Shown here one piece after another: positions 53,674 to 63,332 of a stretch of DNA of 64,000 bases. A model generated the notes under the pieces. That model saw only the letters and a program-made list of their open reading frames with translations. It was not told where the DNA came from and made no database searches. Made by a program: the position numbers and the translations under genes. Numbering within the stretch: the stretch's first letter is position 1; every line of letters begins with the position of its first letter. The DNA is taken from NCBI GenBank assembly GCA_964455685.1, contig CAYVZE010000002.1, forward strand, positions 1 through 64,000. Reading direction: 5' to 3'. Origin of the DNA: ZC4RG30 sp964455685 (GTDB taxonomy: Bacteria; Pseudomonadota; Gammaproteobacteria; Steroidobacterales; Steroidobacteraceae).

Positions 53674-56600
53674 ATGAAGTTCTCGCACTTCTTCATCGAC
53701 CGCCCCATCTTCGCGGGGGTCCTGTCCATCATCATCCTGCTGGCGGGCCTGCTGTCGCTGCAGGTGCTGCCGGTGAGCGAGTACCCGGAAGTGGCGCCGC
53801 CCTCGGTGGTGGTGCAGACCTCGTACCCGGGAGCCAGCCCCGCGGTGATCGCCGAGACCGTGGCCGCGCCGCTGGAGCAGGCCATCAACGGCGTCGAGAA
53901 CATGCTGTACATGTCCTCGCAGGCATCCTCCTCCGGCGCGCTGATGCTGACCGTCACCTTCGAGGTGGGTACCGACATCAACATGGCGCAGGTACAGGTG
54001 CAGAACCGCGTCGCGCAGGCGCTGTCGCGGCTGCCCGAGGAAGTGCGCCAGATCGGCGTTACCACGGTGAAGAGCAACCCGAACATCACCATGTTCGTGC
54101 AACTCGTTTCGCCGAACGGACGCTACGACCTGAAGTACCTGCGCAACTTCGCGGAGCTGCAGGTGCGCGACACGCTGGCGCGCATCCCGGGCATGGGCCA
54201 GGTGGAGGTGTTCGGCGGCGGACCCTATGCCATGCGCGTGTGGCTGGACCCCCACCGGGTGGCCGCGCGCGGCATGACCGCAGGCGACGTCGTCAATGCC
54301 ATCCGCGAGCAGAACGTGCAGGTGCCGGCCGGTATCGTCGGTGCGCAGCCGATGACCCCGGGTGTCAACCAGCAGTTGCTGGTCAATGCCTACGGACGCC
54401 TGGCCTCGGAGGAGGAGTTCGGCAACATCATCATCAAGACCGGGGATGATGGCGAGCTGACCCGCCTGCGCGACGTGGCGCGGATCGAGCTGGGCACCTC
54501 CGAGTACGGCATCCTGGGCTACCTCGACGGCATGCCGGCAGTGGCCATCGCCATCTTCCAGGCCCCGGGGTCGAACGCGCTGCAGCTCGCCGACGAGGTG
54601 CGTGCGCGGATGGCCGAGCTGGAGCGCAACTTCCCCGAGGGCGTGGAGTACCGGGTAGTCTACGACCCCACGCAGTTCGTGCGCTACTCCATCGATGCGG
54701 TGATCAAGACCCTGCTGGAGGCCATCGTGCTGGTGGTGCTGGTGGTGGTGCTGTTCCTGCAGACCTGGCGGGCTTCCATCATTCCGCTGGCGGCGGTACC
54801 GGTGTCCATCGTGGGTACCTTCGCTGTGCTGCACCTGCTGGGCTTCTCGATCAACACCCTGTCGCTGTTCGGCCTCGTGCTGGCCATCGGCATCGTGGTC
54901 GACGACGCCATCGTGGTGGTCGAGAACGTGGAGCGCAACATCGAGGCGGGCCTGTCGCCGCGCGAGGCCACGTTCAAGGCCATGGACGAGGTCAGCGGCC
55001 CGATCATCGCCATCGCCCTGGTGCTGACCGCGGTGTTCGTGCCCATCGCCTTCATCGGCGGCCTCACCGGCAGCTTCTACCGCCAGTTCGCGGTCACCAT
55101 CGCGATCTCCACGCTGATCTCGGCGTTCAACTCGCTGACGCTGTCCCCGGCGCTGGCCGCGGTGCTGCTGAAGCCGCACGACGCCCCGAAGGACATGGTG
55201 ACGCGCTTCCTCGATCGCACCGCGGGCCTCGTCTTCCGGCCCTTCAACCGGTTCTTCCTCAGGGCCTCGGAACGCTACAGCCGCGGCGTGGCGCAGGTGC
55301 TGCGCAAGGGCGCGGTGGCCATGGTGGTGTACGTGGGCCTGCTGGCCCTGGGCGGACTCGCGCTGATGCGCGTGCCGCAGGGCTTCGTGCCGGTGCAGGA
55401 CAAGGACTATATCATCGCCTTCGCGCAGCTGCCCGATGCCGCCTCGATGGACCGCACCGAGGACGTGATGCGGCGGATCAAGGACATCCTGGCCGAGGAG
55501 GAGGGCGTGGAGTCGGTGATCTCCTTCTCCGGCCTGTCGGTGACGGCGGGCTTCGGCGTCGCTTCCAACAGCGGCGTGGCCTTCGCCACGCTCGAGCCCA
55601 AGGCAAAGAGGAGTGGCGGGCGCTCGGCCGACGAGATCCTCCAGTCCGTGCAGGCGCGCCTGTTCGCGATCGAGGATGCCTTCGTCGGCGTGGCGCCGCC
55701 CCCGCCGGTGGAGGGCATGGGTACGCTGGGCGGCTTCAAGATGCAGATCGAGGACCGCGGCTCGCTGGGCTACCAGGAGCTCAACCGCGTGCTGCAGGAC
55801 TTCCTTGCCCGCGCCAACCAGACGCCCGGCGTCACCGGCGTGTTCTCGAACTACCTGGTCAACGTGCCGCAGGTCTACGCCGACATCGATCGCGAGAAGG
55901 CCAAGCGCGAGAACATCCCGCTGGCCAATGTGTTCGAGGCGCTGCAGGTGTACCTGGGCTCGCTGTATGTCAACGACCTGAACCTGTTCGGCCGCAGCTA
56001 CCAGGTGATCGCGCAGGCCGATGCGCCGTTCCGTGCCCACAAGGAGCAGATCCTCGAGTTGAGGACCCGCAATGCAGGCGGCGAGATGGTGCCGCTGTCC
56101 TCGGTGGTGCGGGTGAAGGACAGCTACGGGCCGGACAGCGTGATCCACTACAACGGCTACCTGTCCGCCGACATCAACGGCCAGGCGGCGCCGGGCGTGA
56201 GCTCGACCACGGCACTGGATGCAATGGAGAAGCTGGCGCGGGAGACGCTGCCGCCAGGCGTGGCCTTCGAGTGGACCGACCTGTCCTACCAGGAAGTGAT
56301 GTCGCGTGGCAGTGCCACGCTGATCTTCCCGCTGTGCGTGCTGCTGGCCTTCCTGGTGCTGGCGGCGCAGTACGAGAGCTGGACGCTGCCGCTGGCGGTG
56401 ATCCTGATCGTGCCCATGTGCATCGTGTCCGCGCTGGCCGGCGTGTGGCTGGTGGGTGGCGACAACAACATCTTCACCAAGATCGGCTTCCTGGTGCTGG
56501 TCGGACTGGCGTGCAAGAACGCCATCCTGATCGTCGAGTTCGCCGTGCACCTGGAAGAGCAGGGCCGCAAGGTGATGGACGCGGCCATCGAGGCCTGCCG

Positions 56601-56829
56601 GCTGCGCCTGCGTCCCATCATCATGACCTCGATGGCCTTCATCATGGGCGTGGTGCCGCTGATGCTGTCCACCGGCGCCGGCTCGGAGATGCGCCGCGCC
56701 ATGGGCGTGGCGGTGTTCTCCGGCATGCTGGGCGTGACCTTCTTCGGCCTGTTCCTGACGCCGGTGTTCTACGTGCTGATCCGCGGCTTCGTGAAGAGCC
56801 GCCTGGAGGCCAGGCATGCGGCGGGCTGA
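53674..56829 (+). CDS. RND multidrug efflux transporter (AcrB/MexB, HAE-1)
   Basis: A 1051-residue proton-driven trimeric pump. It starts MKFSHFFIDRPIFAGVLSI. Proton-relay residues are present: Asp410/Asp411 in VDDAIVVVENV and Lys948 in GLACKNAILIVEFA. Twelve helices and two large periplasmic loops are present. HAE-1-like features point to efflux of hydrophobic or amphiphilic compounds. The 3' end overlaps the outer-membrane factor gene by 14 bases. No TetR-type regulator is adjacent. Confidence 0.96.
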   Translation: MKFSHFFIDRPIFAGVLSIIILLAGLLSLQVLPVSEYPEVAPPSVVVQTSYPGASPAVIAETVAAPLEQAINGVENMLYMSSQASSSGALMLTVTFEVGTDINMAQVQVQNRVAQALSRLPEEVRQIGVTTVKSNPNITMFVQLVSPNGRYDLKYLRNFAELQVRDTLARIPGMGQVEVFGGGPYAMRVWLDPHRVAARGMTAGDVVNAIREQNVQVPAGIVGAQPMTPGVNQQLLVNAYGRLASEEEFGNIIIKTGDDGELTRLRDVARIELGTSEYGILGYLDGMPAVAIAIFQAPGSNALQLADEVRARMAELERNFPEGVEYRVVYDPTQFVRYSIDAVIKTLLEAIVLVVLVVVLFLQTWRASIIPLAAVPVSIVGTFAVLHLLGFSINTLSLFGLVLAIGIVVDDAIVVVENVERNIEAGLSPREATFKAMDEVSGPIIAIALVLTAVFVPIAFIGGLTGSFYRQFAVTIAISTLISAFNSLTLSPALAAVLLKPHDAPKDMVTRFLDRTAGLVFRPFNRFFLRASERYSRGVAQVLRKGAVAMVVYVGLLALGGLALMRVPQGFVPVQDKDYIIAFAQLPDAASMDRTEDVMRRIKDILAEEEGVESVISFSGLSVTAGFGVASNSGVAFATLEPKAKRSGGRSADEILQSVQARLFAIEDAFVGVAPPPPVEGMGTLGGFKMQIEDRGSLGYQELNRVLQDFLARANQTPGVTGVFSNYLVNVPQVYADIDREKAKRENIPLANVFEALQVYLGSLYVNDLNLFGRSYQVIAQADAPFRAHKEQILELRTRNAGGEMVPLSSVVRVKDSYGPDSVIHYNGYLSADINGQAAPGVSSTTALDAMEKLARETLPPGVAFEWTDLSYQEVMSRGSATLIFPLCVLLAFLVLAAQYESWTLPLAVILIVPMCIVSALAGVWLVGGDNNIFTKIGFLVLVGLACKNAILIVEFAVHLEEQGRKVMDAAIEACRLRLRPIIMTSMAFIMGVVPLMLSTGAGSEMRRAMGVAVFSGMLGVTFFGLFLTPVFYVLIRGFVKSRLEARHAAG

Positions 56830-58261
56830 GCGTTTGCGCGTGATGCGCGTGCCGGTGCTGCTGGCCGCCGCGCTGGCACTGGGCGCCTGCGCGGTGGGGC
56901 CCAACTACCGCGAACCGCAGATGGATGTGGCAGACGAGTTCGGGGCCGCCGGCCTGCTGACGCCTGAGCAGGGCGAGATCGAGCGGCAGTGGTGGCGGCA
57001 GTTCGGCGATCCGCTGCTGGACGAGCTGGTCGAGGCGGCGGTGGCCAACAACCGCGACATTGCCGCCGCCACCGCCCGGCTGCGCGAGGCGCGGGCGCAG
57101 CGGCGCGAGCGGCTGTTCGACTTCCTTCCCAGCATCACCGGCTCGGCCAGTTACGACAATGTACGCCAGAGCGCCTCGGGTACGCCGGGCATTCCGCCGG
57201 GCACGCCGCTGGATCGCGACTACGAACTGTTCGACGCCGGCTTCGACGCCGCCTGGGAGATCGACCTGTTCGGCCGCGTTCGCCGCGCCAATGAGTCCGC
57301 ACGGGCGCTGGCGCAGGCCGCGGCCGCGGCGCGCAACCAGGTGGTGCTGTCGGTGATCGCCGAGGTGGCGCGCAATTACTTCGAGCTGCGCGGTGCTCAG
57401 GGGCAGCTGGCAGTGGCCCGCAGCAACGCGGAGAACCAGCAGCGGGCGCTGGAGCTGGTGAACGCACGTTTCGAGGCCGGTCGCGGCACCGCGCTGGATA
57501 CGGCGCGTGCCACCGCCCAGGTGCAGACCACGCTGGCCAGCGTGCCGCCGCTGGAGGCGGCGGTGGACCGCGCCATGCGCCGCATCGAGGTGCTCACGGG
57601 CCAGCAGCCGGGGGCGCTGGCCTCGCGGCTGGCCGAGGCCCGCGAGCTGCCGGTCCTGCCCGCGACGCTGGTGCTGGGCAACCCCGAGGACCTGCTGCGC
57701 CGCCGTCCCGACATCCGCGCCGCCGAGCGGCAGCTCGCCGCGGCGACGGCCGCCATTGGCGTGCAGGTGGCGGACCTGTTCCCCCGCATCACCATCAATG
57801 CCGGCATCGGGCTGGCGGCGCCACGCTTCTCGCAGCTGGATGATCCCGGCAACGACCGGCGCAGCTTCGGTCCTTCGCTGAGCTGGGGCCTGTTCGACCT
57901 GGGGCATGTGTACCAGCGCATCCGTGCCGCTGACGCGCGCAGTGCCGAGGCGCTGGCCGGCTACGAGCAGACGGTGCTGCTGGCGCTGGAGGAGACCGAG
58001 AATGCGCTGTCGGATTTCGCACGGGAACGTCGCCGCGTCGAACACCTCACGCGCGCGGCAGAGGCCAGCCGCGAGGCCGCTGATCTTGCGACGCAGCGCT
58101 TCGAGGGCGGCGTGTCCGACTTCCTCACCGCGCTGGACGCCTACCGCACCTCGCTCGAGGCCGAGGACCAGCTCGCGATCAGCCGCACCCGCGCGGCCAC
58201 ATTGCTGGTGAGCATCTACAAGGCGCTGGGCGGCGGCTGGGAAATCGCACCGCCGCAGTAA
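56816..58261 (+). CDS. RND outer-membrane factor lipoprotein (NodT/OprM family)
   Basis: A 481-residue outer-membrane channel (lipobox ALGAC, CAVGPNY). It has the two repeated OEP segments (about 60-260 and 270-470; AAWEIDLFGRVRRANES, SLSWGLFDLGHVYQRI). GGAGG six bases before the ATG at 56816 supports this start, which overlaps the transporter gene. Third gene of the operon; a hairpin follows the stop. Confidence 0.94.
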   Translation: MRRAERLRVMRVPVLLAAALALGACAVGPNYREPQMDVADEFGAAGLLTPEQGEIERQWWRQFGDPLLDELVEAAVANNRDIAAATARLREARAQRRERLFDFLPSITGSASYDNVRQSASGTPGIPPGTPLDRDYELFDAGFDAAWEIDLFGRVRRANESARALAQAAAAARNQVVLSVIAEVARNYFELRGAQGQLAVARSNAENQQRALELVNARFEAGRGTALDTARATAQVQTTLASVPPLEAAVDRAMRRIEVLTGQQPGALASRLAEARELPVLPATLVLGNPEDLLRRRPDIRAAERQLAAATAAIGVQVADLFPRITINAGIGLAAPRFSQLDDPGNDRRSFGPSLSWGLFDLGHVYQRIRAADARSAEALAGYEQTVLLALEETENALSDFARERRRVEHLTRAAEASREAADLATQRFEGGVSDFLTALDAYRTSLEAEDQLAISRTRAATLLVSIYKALGGGWEIAPPQ

Positions 58262-58277
58262 CCACAGGCATGACCTC

Positions 58278-58299
58278 GCGCATTGCACTGCCAATGCGC
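58278..58299 (+). terminator. hairpin after the RND operon
   Basis: GCGCATTG (58278-58285) and CAATGCGC (58292-58299) form an 8-bp stem with a six-base loop, 17 bases past the stop. No T-tract is present. Confidence 0.5.
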
Positions 58300-58351
58300 C
58301 GGGCGCATGCTCAGTCCCCCTTGATCGCAGGCCATGATGCAAGGAGCCACC

Positions 58352-58447
58352 ATGCGAACTGTCGACAGCGCCATGCTCGAGGCCAGCTCCGCACGGCTGT
58401 TTCCCGGCGGCTCGTTCGCCGCTGGTCAAACCGAAAGGCGGCGGTGA
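58352..58447 (+). CDS. short ORF (31 residues) before the ketosamine kinase gene
   Basis: AAGGAG lies six bases before the ATG, and the 31-residue product contains the segment SARLFPGGSFAAGQTE. The stop overlaps a GTG of the kinase frame (GTGA), the coupling seen at many junctions here. SARLFPGG resembles the N-termini of class III aminotransferases, so it may be a gene remnant; a leader peptide is the other option. Confidence 0.4.
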   Translation: MRTVDSAMLEASSARLFPGGSFAAGQTERRR

Positions 58448-58518
58448 AACGCACACGCTACGCCGGCGCTCCCGGCGGCCCGAGGGGGCGTGCAGGCCGT
58501 GGAGGCGACAGCAGCAAT

Positions 58519-59397
58519 GTGCTCGGCGCCATCGCGCGCCAGCTTGCTGCTGCGCTGGATACCTGGGTTGCACCGCTGCCGGCGGGCCCGGTGGGTGGCG
58601 GCACCTTCAATGACGGATTCCGCTGGGAAAGCGGCGCCGGCTCGCTGTTCGTGAAGGTGGCGCGCGTGCAGGCGGCGCCGATGTTCGAGGCCGAGGCAGC
58701 GGGCCTTTCGGAACTGGCGCTGGCCAATGCCGTGCGCGTGCCGCGCGTGATGGCGGTGGGCGAGGTTGGAGGACAGGCTTACCTTGCGCTGGAGTGGCTC
58801 GACCTGCGTCCGCTTTCCGCAATCGCGCAGCAGCGGCTCGGTGAGCGGCTGGCAGCGCTTCACCGGCACCAGCCCGACGGACGCCATGGCTGGTGGCGCG
58901 ACAACACCATCGGCAGCACGCCGCAACGGAACACGTGGGCGGCAGACTGGGCATCGTTCTTCATCGAGCATCGCCTGAGCTTCCAGCTCGAGCTGGCGCT
59001 GCGGAATGGACATGGGGCGCGACTGCAGTCGCGCATGGAGGCGCTGCTCAGGCGCGCCGGGGAACTGCTGCAGGGTCATGCCCCGCCACCTTCATTGCTG
59101 CATGGCGACCTGTGGGGCGGCAATGCTGCGGCAATCAGTGGCGATGAGCCGGTCATCTTCGACCCGGCCGTGTACTACGGCGACCGCGAGATCGACATCG
59201 CCATGACAAGGCTGTTCGGCGGGTTCGGCCCGGAGTTCCATGCCGCGTACGAGGCCGCGTGGCCGTTGCCGCCGGGCGCGGCGCGGCGCGTGGACCTGTA
59301 CAACCTGTACCACGTGCTCAACCACGTGAACCTGTTCGGCGCCAGCTACCTCGGCCAGGCCACCAGCCTGATCGATTCGGTGCTCGCTGCCGACTGA
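58519..59397 (+). CDS. fructosamine/ketosamine-3-kinase family protein
   Basis: 292 residues from the GTG at 58519, which gives the family's N-terminal helix (VLGAIARQLAAALD). It would phosphorylate C3 of sugars attached to amines (protein deglycation). The kinase-like fold is seen: GGGTFNDGFRW loop, SLFVKVAR (Lys), catalytic loop LLHGDLWGGNAAA and metal-binding FDPAVYYGDREIDIAM. A GTG at 58444 coupled to the short ORF would add 25 low-complexity residues. It ends 13 bases before the convergent esterase gene. Confidence 0.86.
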   Translation: MLGAIARQLAAALDTWVAPLPAGPVGGGTFNDGFRWESGAGSLFVKVARVQAAPMFEAEAAGLSELALANAVRVPRVMAVGEVGGQAYLALEWLDLRPLSAIAQQRLGERLAALHRHQPDGRHGWWRDNTIGSTPQRNTWAADWASFFIEHRLSFQLELALRNGHGARLQSRMEALLRRAGELLQGHAPPPSLLHGDLWGGNAAAISGDEPVIFDPAVYYGDREIDIAMTRLFGGFGPEFHAAYEAAWPLPPGAARRVDLYNLYHVLNHVNLFGASYLGQATSLIDSVLAAD

Positions 59398-59410
59398 TCC
59401 CGGCGGACGT

Positions 59411-61423
59411 TCAGGGTGCCGGCTGCTGGCGCGCCGGCGAGGGGGCGGCAGGCAGCGGCAGTTCGAACGATGGCACCGGCCATCCTCCCAGAGTCTTCAG
59501 CGCGCAGGTTCCGCCGTCGCTCCAGCAATGACGCAGCAGTGCGGCGTCCGGCAGCGGGCTGCGGTCGACCACGACGCGACTGCCCTCGTGGACGGCACTT
59601 GCAGGCACGCAGCGCGCGGCGTCCTCCGTGCACAGGGAAAAGTGGCCGACGCCGGTCGCGTGCCCCAGCGCCAGCGGTGGCCAGAACTCCAGCACCAGGC
59701 GGGAGTCATGCACCGCGGCCATCACGGGAACGGCGCCGTCGGCATTGCCGCCGCTTTCCAGCGCCGAGGCTACCTGTGCCGCCCTGAGCGCCACGGCATG
59801 CTTGGCACGCGGATGGATGTCGTCGTCCTCGCCCAGGTCCTGCGTCACCACCAGGCCGACGCGCGCATCAGCCAGCGCCACCTGCTGCTGCGCGTGGCGC
59901 AGGCGGGCCCAGCCTGAATCCGCGGGCGTCGCGGCCACCGCGCCGTAATTCGGCAGCTGCACCACGATGAACGGCAGGTCGGGACGCGAGAAATGCGAGC
60001 GCCATCCGGCCACCAGGCCGCGCAGCAGCTCGGCGTAGGCATCCGGGCTCTCTGCATTGGATTCGCCCTGGTACCAGATGACGCCGGAAGGCGGCAGCGG
60101 CGCCAGCGGTGCGATCATGCCGTTGAACATGCTGGTGAGCCCGGAGACGCTCTCCCAGGGCGCGCGCGGCGGGTAGCCAGTCTCGCGCGACACCACGCGA
60201 TAGCGCCATGCATGGCCCAGCGGGACGAAACTGCCGTCATCGAAGCGGATGCCCACTTCCTCCGCCGGGCCGGTCATGCCGCCGGCGGCATAGGTGTTGG
60301 TGACCAGCACGCTGAACTGGTTGGTGCCGGGTTGGAGCATGCCGGGCTCGAGCCGGTATTCGCGGCGTGTGCCATAGCCGAAGCTGTTGGCCACGAAGCG
60401 TCCGTTGAGCCAGGTGGTGTCCACCTCGTCGATGCCGCCGAGCACGAAGGTGGCACCCGTGCGGCTCTGCTCCCCGGTCAGCTCGAAGCTGGCCGAGAAC
60501 CACAGGTTGCCGGTGAAGCCGGCCAGCCGTTCGTCCGGATAGCTGCGCCAGTCCGTGAGCGGGGCAGGGCGCCAGTCGGGGTGGCCATCCAGCACGCCCA
60601 TTTCCCATACCGGTCCCATGGTCGAGGCCTGCTGCCACCAGCGAACCCAGTCGTCCGCAAAAGCCAGCTCGCTGCGGCGAGGGTCGGCACGGTAGCCGCG
60701 CAGCAGCTCCACGCCGCGGCGATGGCCCGGGAGCCGGACAAGCTGCTGCTCGGTCATCCACGCCTCGATGGCGGCGCCACCCCAGGAGGCATTGACCAAA
60801 CCCATGGGCAGGCCGGTCTGCTGCAGGCGGTGGCGCGCGAAGAAGTAGCACACCGCCGAGAACTGCCGCACGGCGTCGGCATCAGCGTGCTGCCAGGCGG
60901 GCCTTTCGGCAAAGCTTTCACGCGGCACAAGTGCGGTCTGGTGCGCCACGTTGAGCAATCGGATGGCATCGTGGCCCTGCATGAGCTGGTCCGGCTGGTC
61001 GATGGACCTGCCGGCGGGAAACTCCATGTTGGACTGGCCCGAGCACAGCCAGACTTCGCCGGCCAGCACATCTTCAAGCGTGGCGCCGGCGCCGCGGGTA
61101 TCGCGCAGCTCGATGCGGTAAGGCCCGCCGGCAGGCAGCGGATCGATGCGGGCCCGCCAGGTGCCACGGACATCGGCACGCGCGCGATAGCTGCGGCCGG
61201 CGACCCTCAGGGTCAGCGATTCGCGCGGCGCCGCGCGCCCGCGCAGCTCCAGCGGCTGGCCATGGGGCAGCACCATGCCGCTGCCGAAGACATCGGCAAA
61301 GCGCGGCGATGCGTCGGTGGAAGCTTCCGGTGCCGCCGCCTGTGCAGGGCTTGCCGGCACCAGCCAGGCCAGCAATGCGACGAGGCCGGCTGCCCGCGCG
61401 GCGCGCAGCCGGCGTGGAACCAC
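59411..61423 (-). CDS. sialate O-acetylesterase-like SGNH hydrolase, secreted
   Basis: About 670 residues from the GTG at 61423 (the frame is open further upstream without features). A signal peptide ends near SPAQAAAP. The first catalytic block is WLCSGQSNMEFPAG (nucleophile Ser), with VNASWGGAAIEAWM; after a beta-sandwich insert comes GVIWYQGESNA and DLGEDDDIHPRAKHA (Asp-x-x-His). This removes acetyl groups from sialic acids or plant and algal glycans. The start is uncertain. It is divergent from the 578-residue gene. Confidence 0.86.
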   Translation of the reverse strand: MVPRRLRAARAAGLVALLAWLVPASPAQAAAPEASTDASPRFADVFGSGMVLPHGQPLELRGRAAPRESLTLRVAGRSYRARADVRGTWRARIDPLPAGGPYRIELRDTRGAGATLEDVLAGEVWLCSGQSNMEFPAGRSIDQPDQLMQGHDAIRLLNVAHQTALVPRESFAERPAWQHADADAVRQFSAVCYFFARHRLQQTGLPMGLVNASWGGAAIEAWMTEQQLVRLPGHRRGVELLRGYRADPRRSELAFADDWVRWWQQASTMGPVWEMGVLDGHPDWRPAPLTDWRSYPDERLAGFTGNLWFSASFELTGEQSRTGATFVLGGIDEVDTTWLNGRFVANSFGYGTRREYRLEPGMLQPGTNQFSVLVTNTYAAGGMTGPAEEVGIRFDDGSFVPLGHAWRYRVVSRETGYPPRAPWESVSGLTSMFNGMIAPLAPLPPSGVIWYQGESNAESPDAYAELLRGLVAGWRSHFSRPDLPFIVVQLPNYGAVAATPADSGWARLRHAQQQVALADARVGLVVTQDLGEDDDIHPRAKHAVALRAAQVASALESGGNADGAVPVMAAVHDSRLVLEFWPPLALGHATGVGHFSLCTEDAARCVPASAVHEGSRVVVDRSPLPDAALLRHCWSDGGTCALKTLGGWPVPSFELPLPAAPSPARQQPAP

Positions 61424-61495
61424 GCCGGTCGTCCGCGGATGATTGAGGCCCCGGCACCCGGCGGCATATGCTGGCCTACCTTGCGAGGCAACAAC

Positions 61496-63232
61496 GTGAC
61501 GTCCGGACTGACTACCCCCGTGCCGTTCCAGGCGCATATCGAACTTCTCCGTGTTTTTCTTGCGCAGCGCGACCGGATCGTCGCAAGCATACAGGCGCTG
61601 CTGAACGCGCAGCAAAAGCCTGCCAGCTACCGCGAGGACAGGACGCTGCTGTCGCAGCGCTTCGAGGAGGCATTCTTCGCGCCGGGCATCGTCACGGAAT
61701 CCCAGCGGGAACTGCGCGGCGGGCTGGATCGTGCCCACTGGGCCAGCGGCTTCCTGCCCAGCGCGGCCGAAGGCAGGAACAACGACCTGCCTGATGGCGG
61801 CGAGATGATGGCGCGGGCATTCGCCTACTGGCGCCAGACCCGCTGGCCCGCCCCGGAGGGGCGCCGTCGCTATGCCCATGCGCTGTTCAACCTGTACCTC
61901 CTGCGCCAGCTGGAACTGCTGTCGATGCGCATCTGGGACGAGGGCGGGCAGGGCGCGGTGGCGCGGCTGGCCGAAGTGCAGCAACTGCTCGATGCGGTCT
62001 GGAGCAGCTCACCAGCCGACCAGCCGGTGCTGGTCAGGGATGCGCGCTGGCTGGTACCCATCGCGCAAAGCCCGACCACCAGTGAGCTGCACGGCTATTT
62101 CGACGTGGCGAAGAACCTCGAAGGTTCACTGACGGAAGAGGACCGGCTGGAGGTGCACCGCGCCACCATCGCGCTGGCCGGCGGGCACCTGCGCTCGCAG
62201 CTGCGCTACTACCACATGCAGGGCACGCCGCTGGAGGAGCGCAGCCTCGTGCTGACCTCGCGGCGCTCCAACGCACTGGACTTCTCGCTGACCATCGAGG
62301 GCCTGGTGCCGCTGATGCGGGCCTATGAATGCGCCTGCTCGGGGGGGGATGCGGTGCGCCGCCGGCAGCTGGCCAGCGCCATCCTGCAGGGCATCTCGGC
62401 CGATCCCGAGCTGTTCCTGAACCGGCTGGAGCTGCTGGCGCCCTACACCATGATCGAGCCGCTGTTCATCGGCGGGGAAGAGCCGGGCACGGTGGGCCTG
62501 ACCCCGCGCGGCCAGCGGCAGGCAGGGCTGCTGCGCGAGTACGGTGCGCTTGTGGGACGGGTGGCCGGCTGGCTGCACGAGGATTGCCCGGCGTTCCGGC
62601 CCGTTGCCGGCACGTACTCCCCGTATGGCGTGATCTTCGGGTTCTCCTCGAACATCACCGAGCACATGGCATTCCGCACGGTGGTGGATGCAGCGACACC
62701 ACCGTTCAGCCTGGAGGATGCGTTCAGCGAGGGCGATGCCGCAAAACGGGAATGGGTGGGCAGCTGGCGCAAGCTGCCGCAGATGAACAAGGAGATGCTG
62801 GCACGCTTCGATTATCCGCAGCAGTTCGCCGAGCTCATCTTCGCGCGCATCGAGCAGGCCCTGCGTACCGCCGTGTCGGGCGAAGCCGGCCCGCGCACCG
62901 GCCGCCTGCACATCGTGGCCGAGGGCGACCAGGCCGCGCAGGCGGCCGCTGCCGCGATTGCGCCGATGCCGGTGCAGTACATCGTTTCCACCGACCTGCA
63001 ATGGGTGGCCGGCTTCCGCGCGCGCGGTGTGGACGAGGCCAGTCTGCTGCATGACCATCGCGAGGGTGAACTGGCGGTGGGCTATCGCACCAGCGGCGGC
63101 TGGGTGGGCCTGTCGAAGGATTTCCTCACCGACATCCTGGGCGCCGGCCGCGATGTGAAGGTCACCGGCCTGCCGCCGCGCGCGGCAGCGGCGCTGGCGC
63201 TGATGTGCGAAGGCGTGGTCGCCGCGCACTGA
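61496..63232 (+). CDS. unrecognised 578-residue protein
   Basis: I do not recognise this family. It is mostly helical and polar, with no signal peptide or membrane helix. Notable parts: an N-terminal helix (ELLRVFLAQRDRIVASIQALL), ALFNLYLLRQLELLSMRIWDEG, EDRLEVHRATIALAGGHLRSQLRYYH, GLTPRGQRQAGLLREYGALVG, YGVIFGFSSNITEHMAF and a final domain with PVQYIVSTDLQWVAGFRARG. GAGG lies eight bases before the GTG at 61496. Codon use matches its neighbours. It stands between an esterase gene and a small membrane-protein gene without tight coupling. Confidence 0.78.
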   Translation: MTSGLTTPVPFQAHIELLRVFLAQRDRIVASIQALLNAQQKPASYREDRTLLSQRFEEAFFAPGIVTESQRELRGGLDRAHWASGFLPSAAEGRNNDLPDGGEMMARAFAYWRQTRWPAPEGRRRYAHALFNLYLLRQLELLSMRIWDEGGQGAVARLAEVQQLLDAVWSSSPADQPVLVRDARWLVPIAQSPTTSELHGYFDVAKNLEGSLTEEDRLEVHRATIALAGGHLRSQLRYYHMQGTPLEERSLVLTSRRSNALDFSLTIEGLVPLMRAYECACSGGDAVRRRQLASAILQGISADPELFLNRLELLAPYTMIEPLFIGGEEPGTVGLTPRGQRQAGLLREYGALVGRVAGWLHEDCPAFRPVAGTYSPYGVIFGFSSNITEHMAFRTVVDAATPPFSLEDAFSEGDAAKREWVGSWRKLPQMNKEMLARFDYPQQFAELIFARIEQALRTAVSGEAGPRTGRLHIVAEGDQAAQAAAAAIAPMPVQYIVSTDLQWVAGFRARGVDEASLLHDHREGELAVGYRTSGGWVGLSKDFLTDILGAGRDVKVTGLPPRAAAALALMCEGVVAAH

Positions 63233-63234
63233 CC

Positions 63235-63265
63235 ATGGCGCAGGCCGGTGGCGACGCTGCGCCAT
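63235..63265 (+). terminator. hairpin after the 578-residue gene
   Basis: ATGGCGCAG (63235-63243) and CTGCGCCAT (63257-63265) form a perfect 9-bp stem with a 13-base loop, two bases past the stop. No T-tract is present. Confidence 0.42.
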
Positions 63266-63332
63266 CCGCAAACTTCGGCACATTTCGTCAAGTCGCGCCC
63301 CATCGGCTGTCGGGGGAACGCATATTCGGTGC

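Noticed and set aside
53440..56904. Very long open frame antisense to the RND transporter
   Set aside because: A shadow of AcrB-type coding sequence; its composition (His/Arg-rich) fits no protein family.
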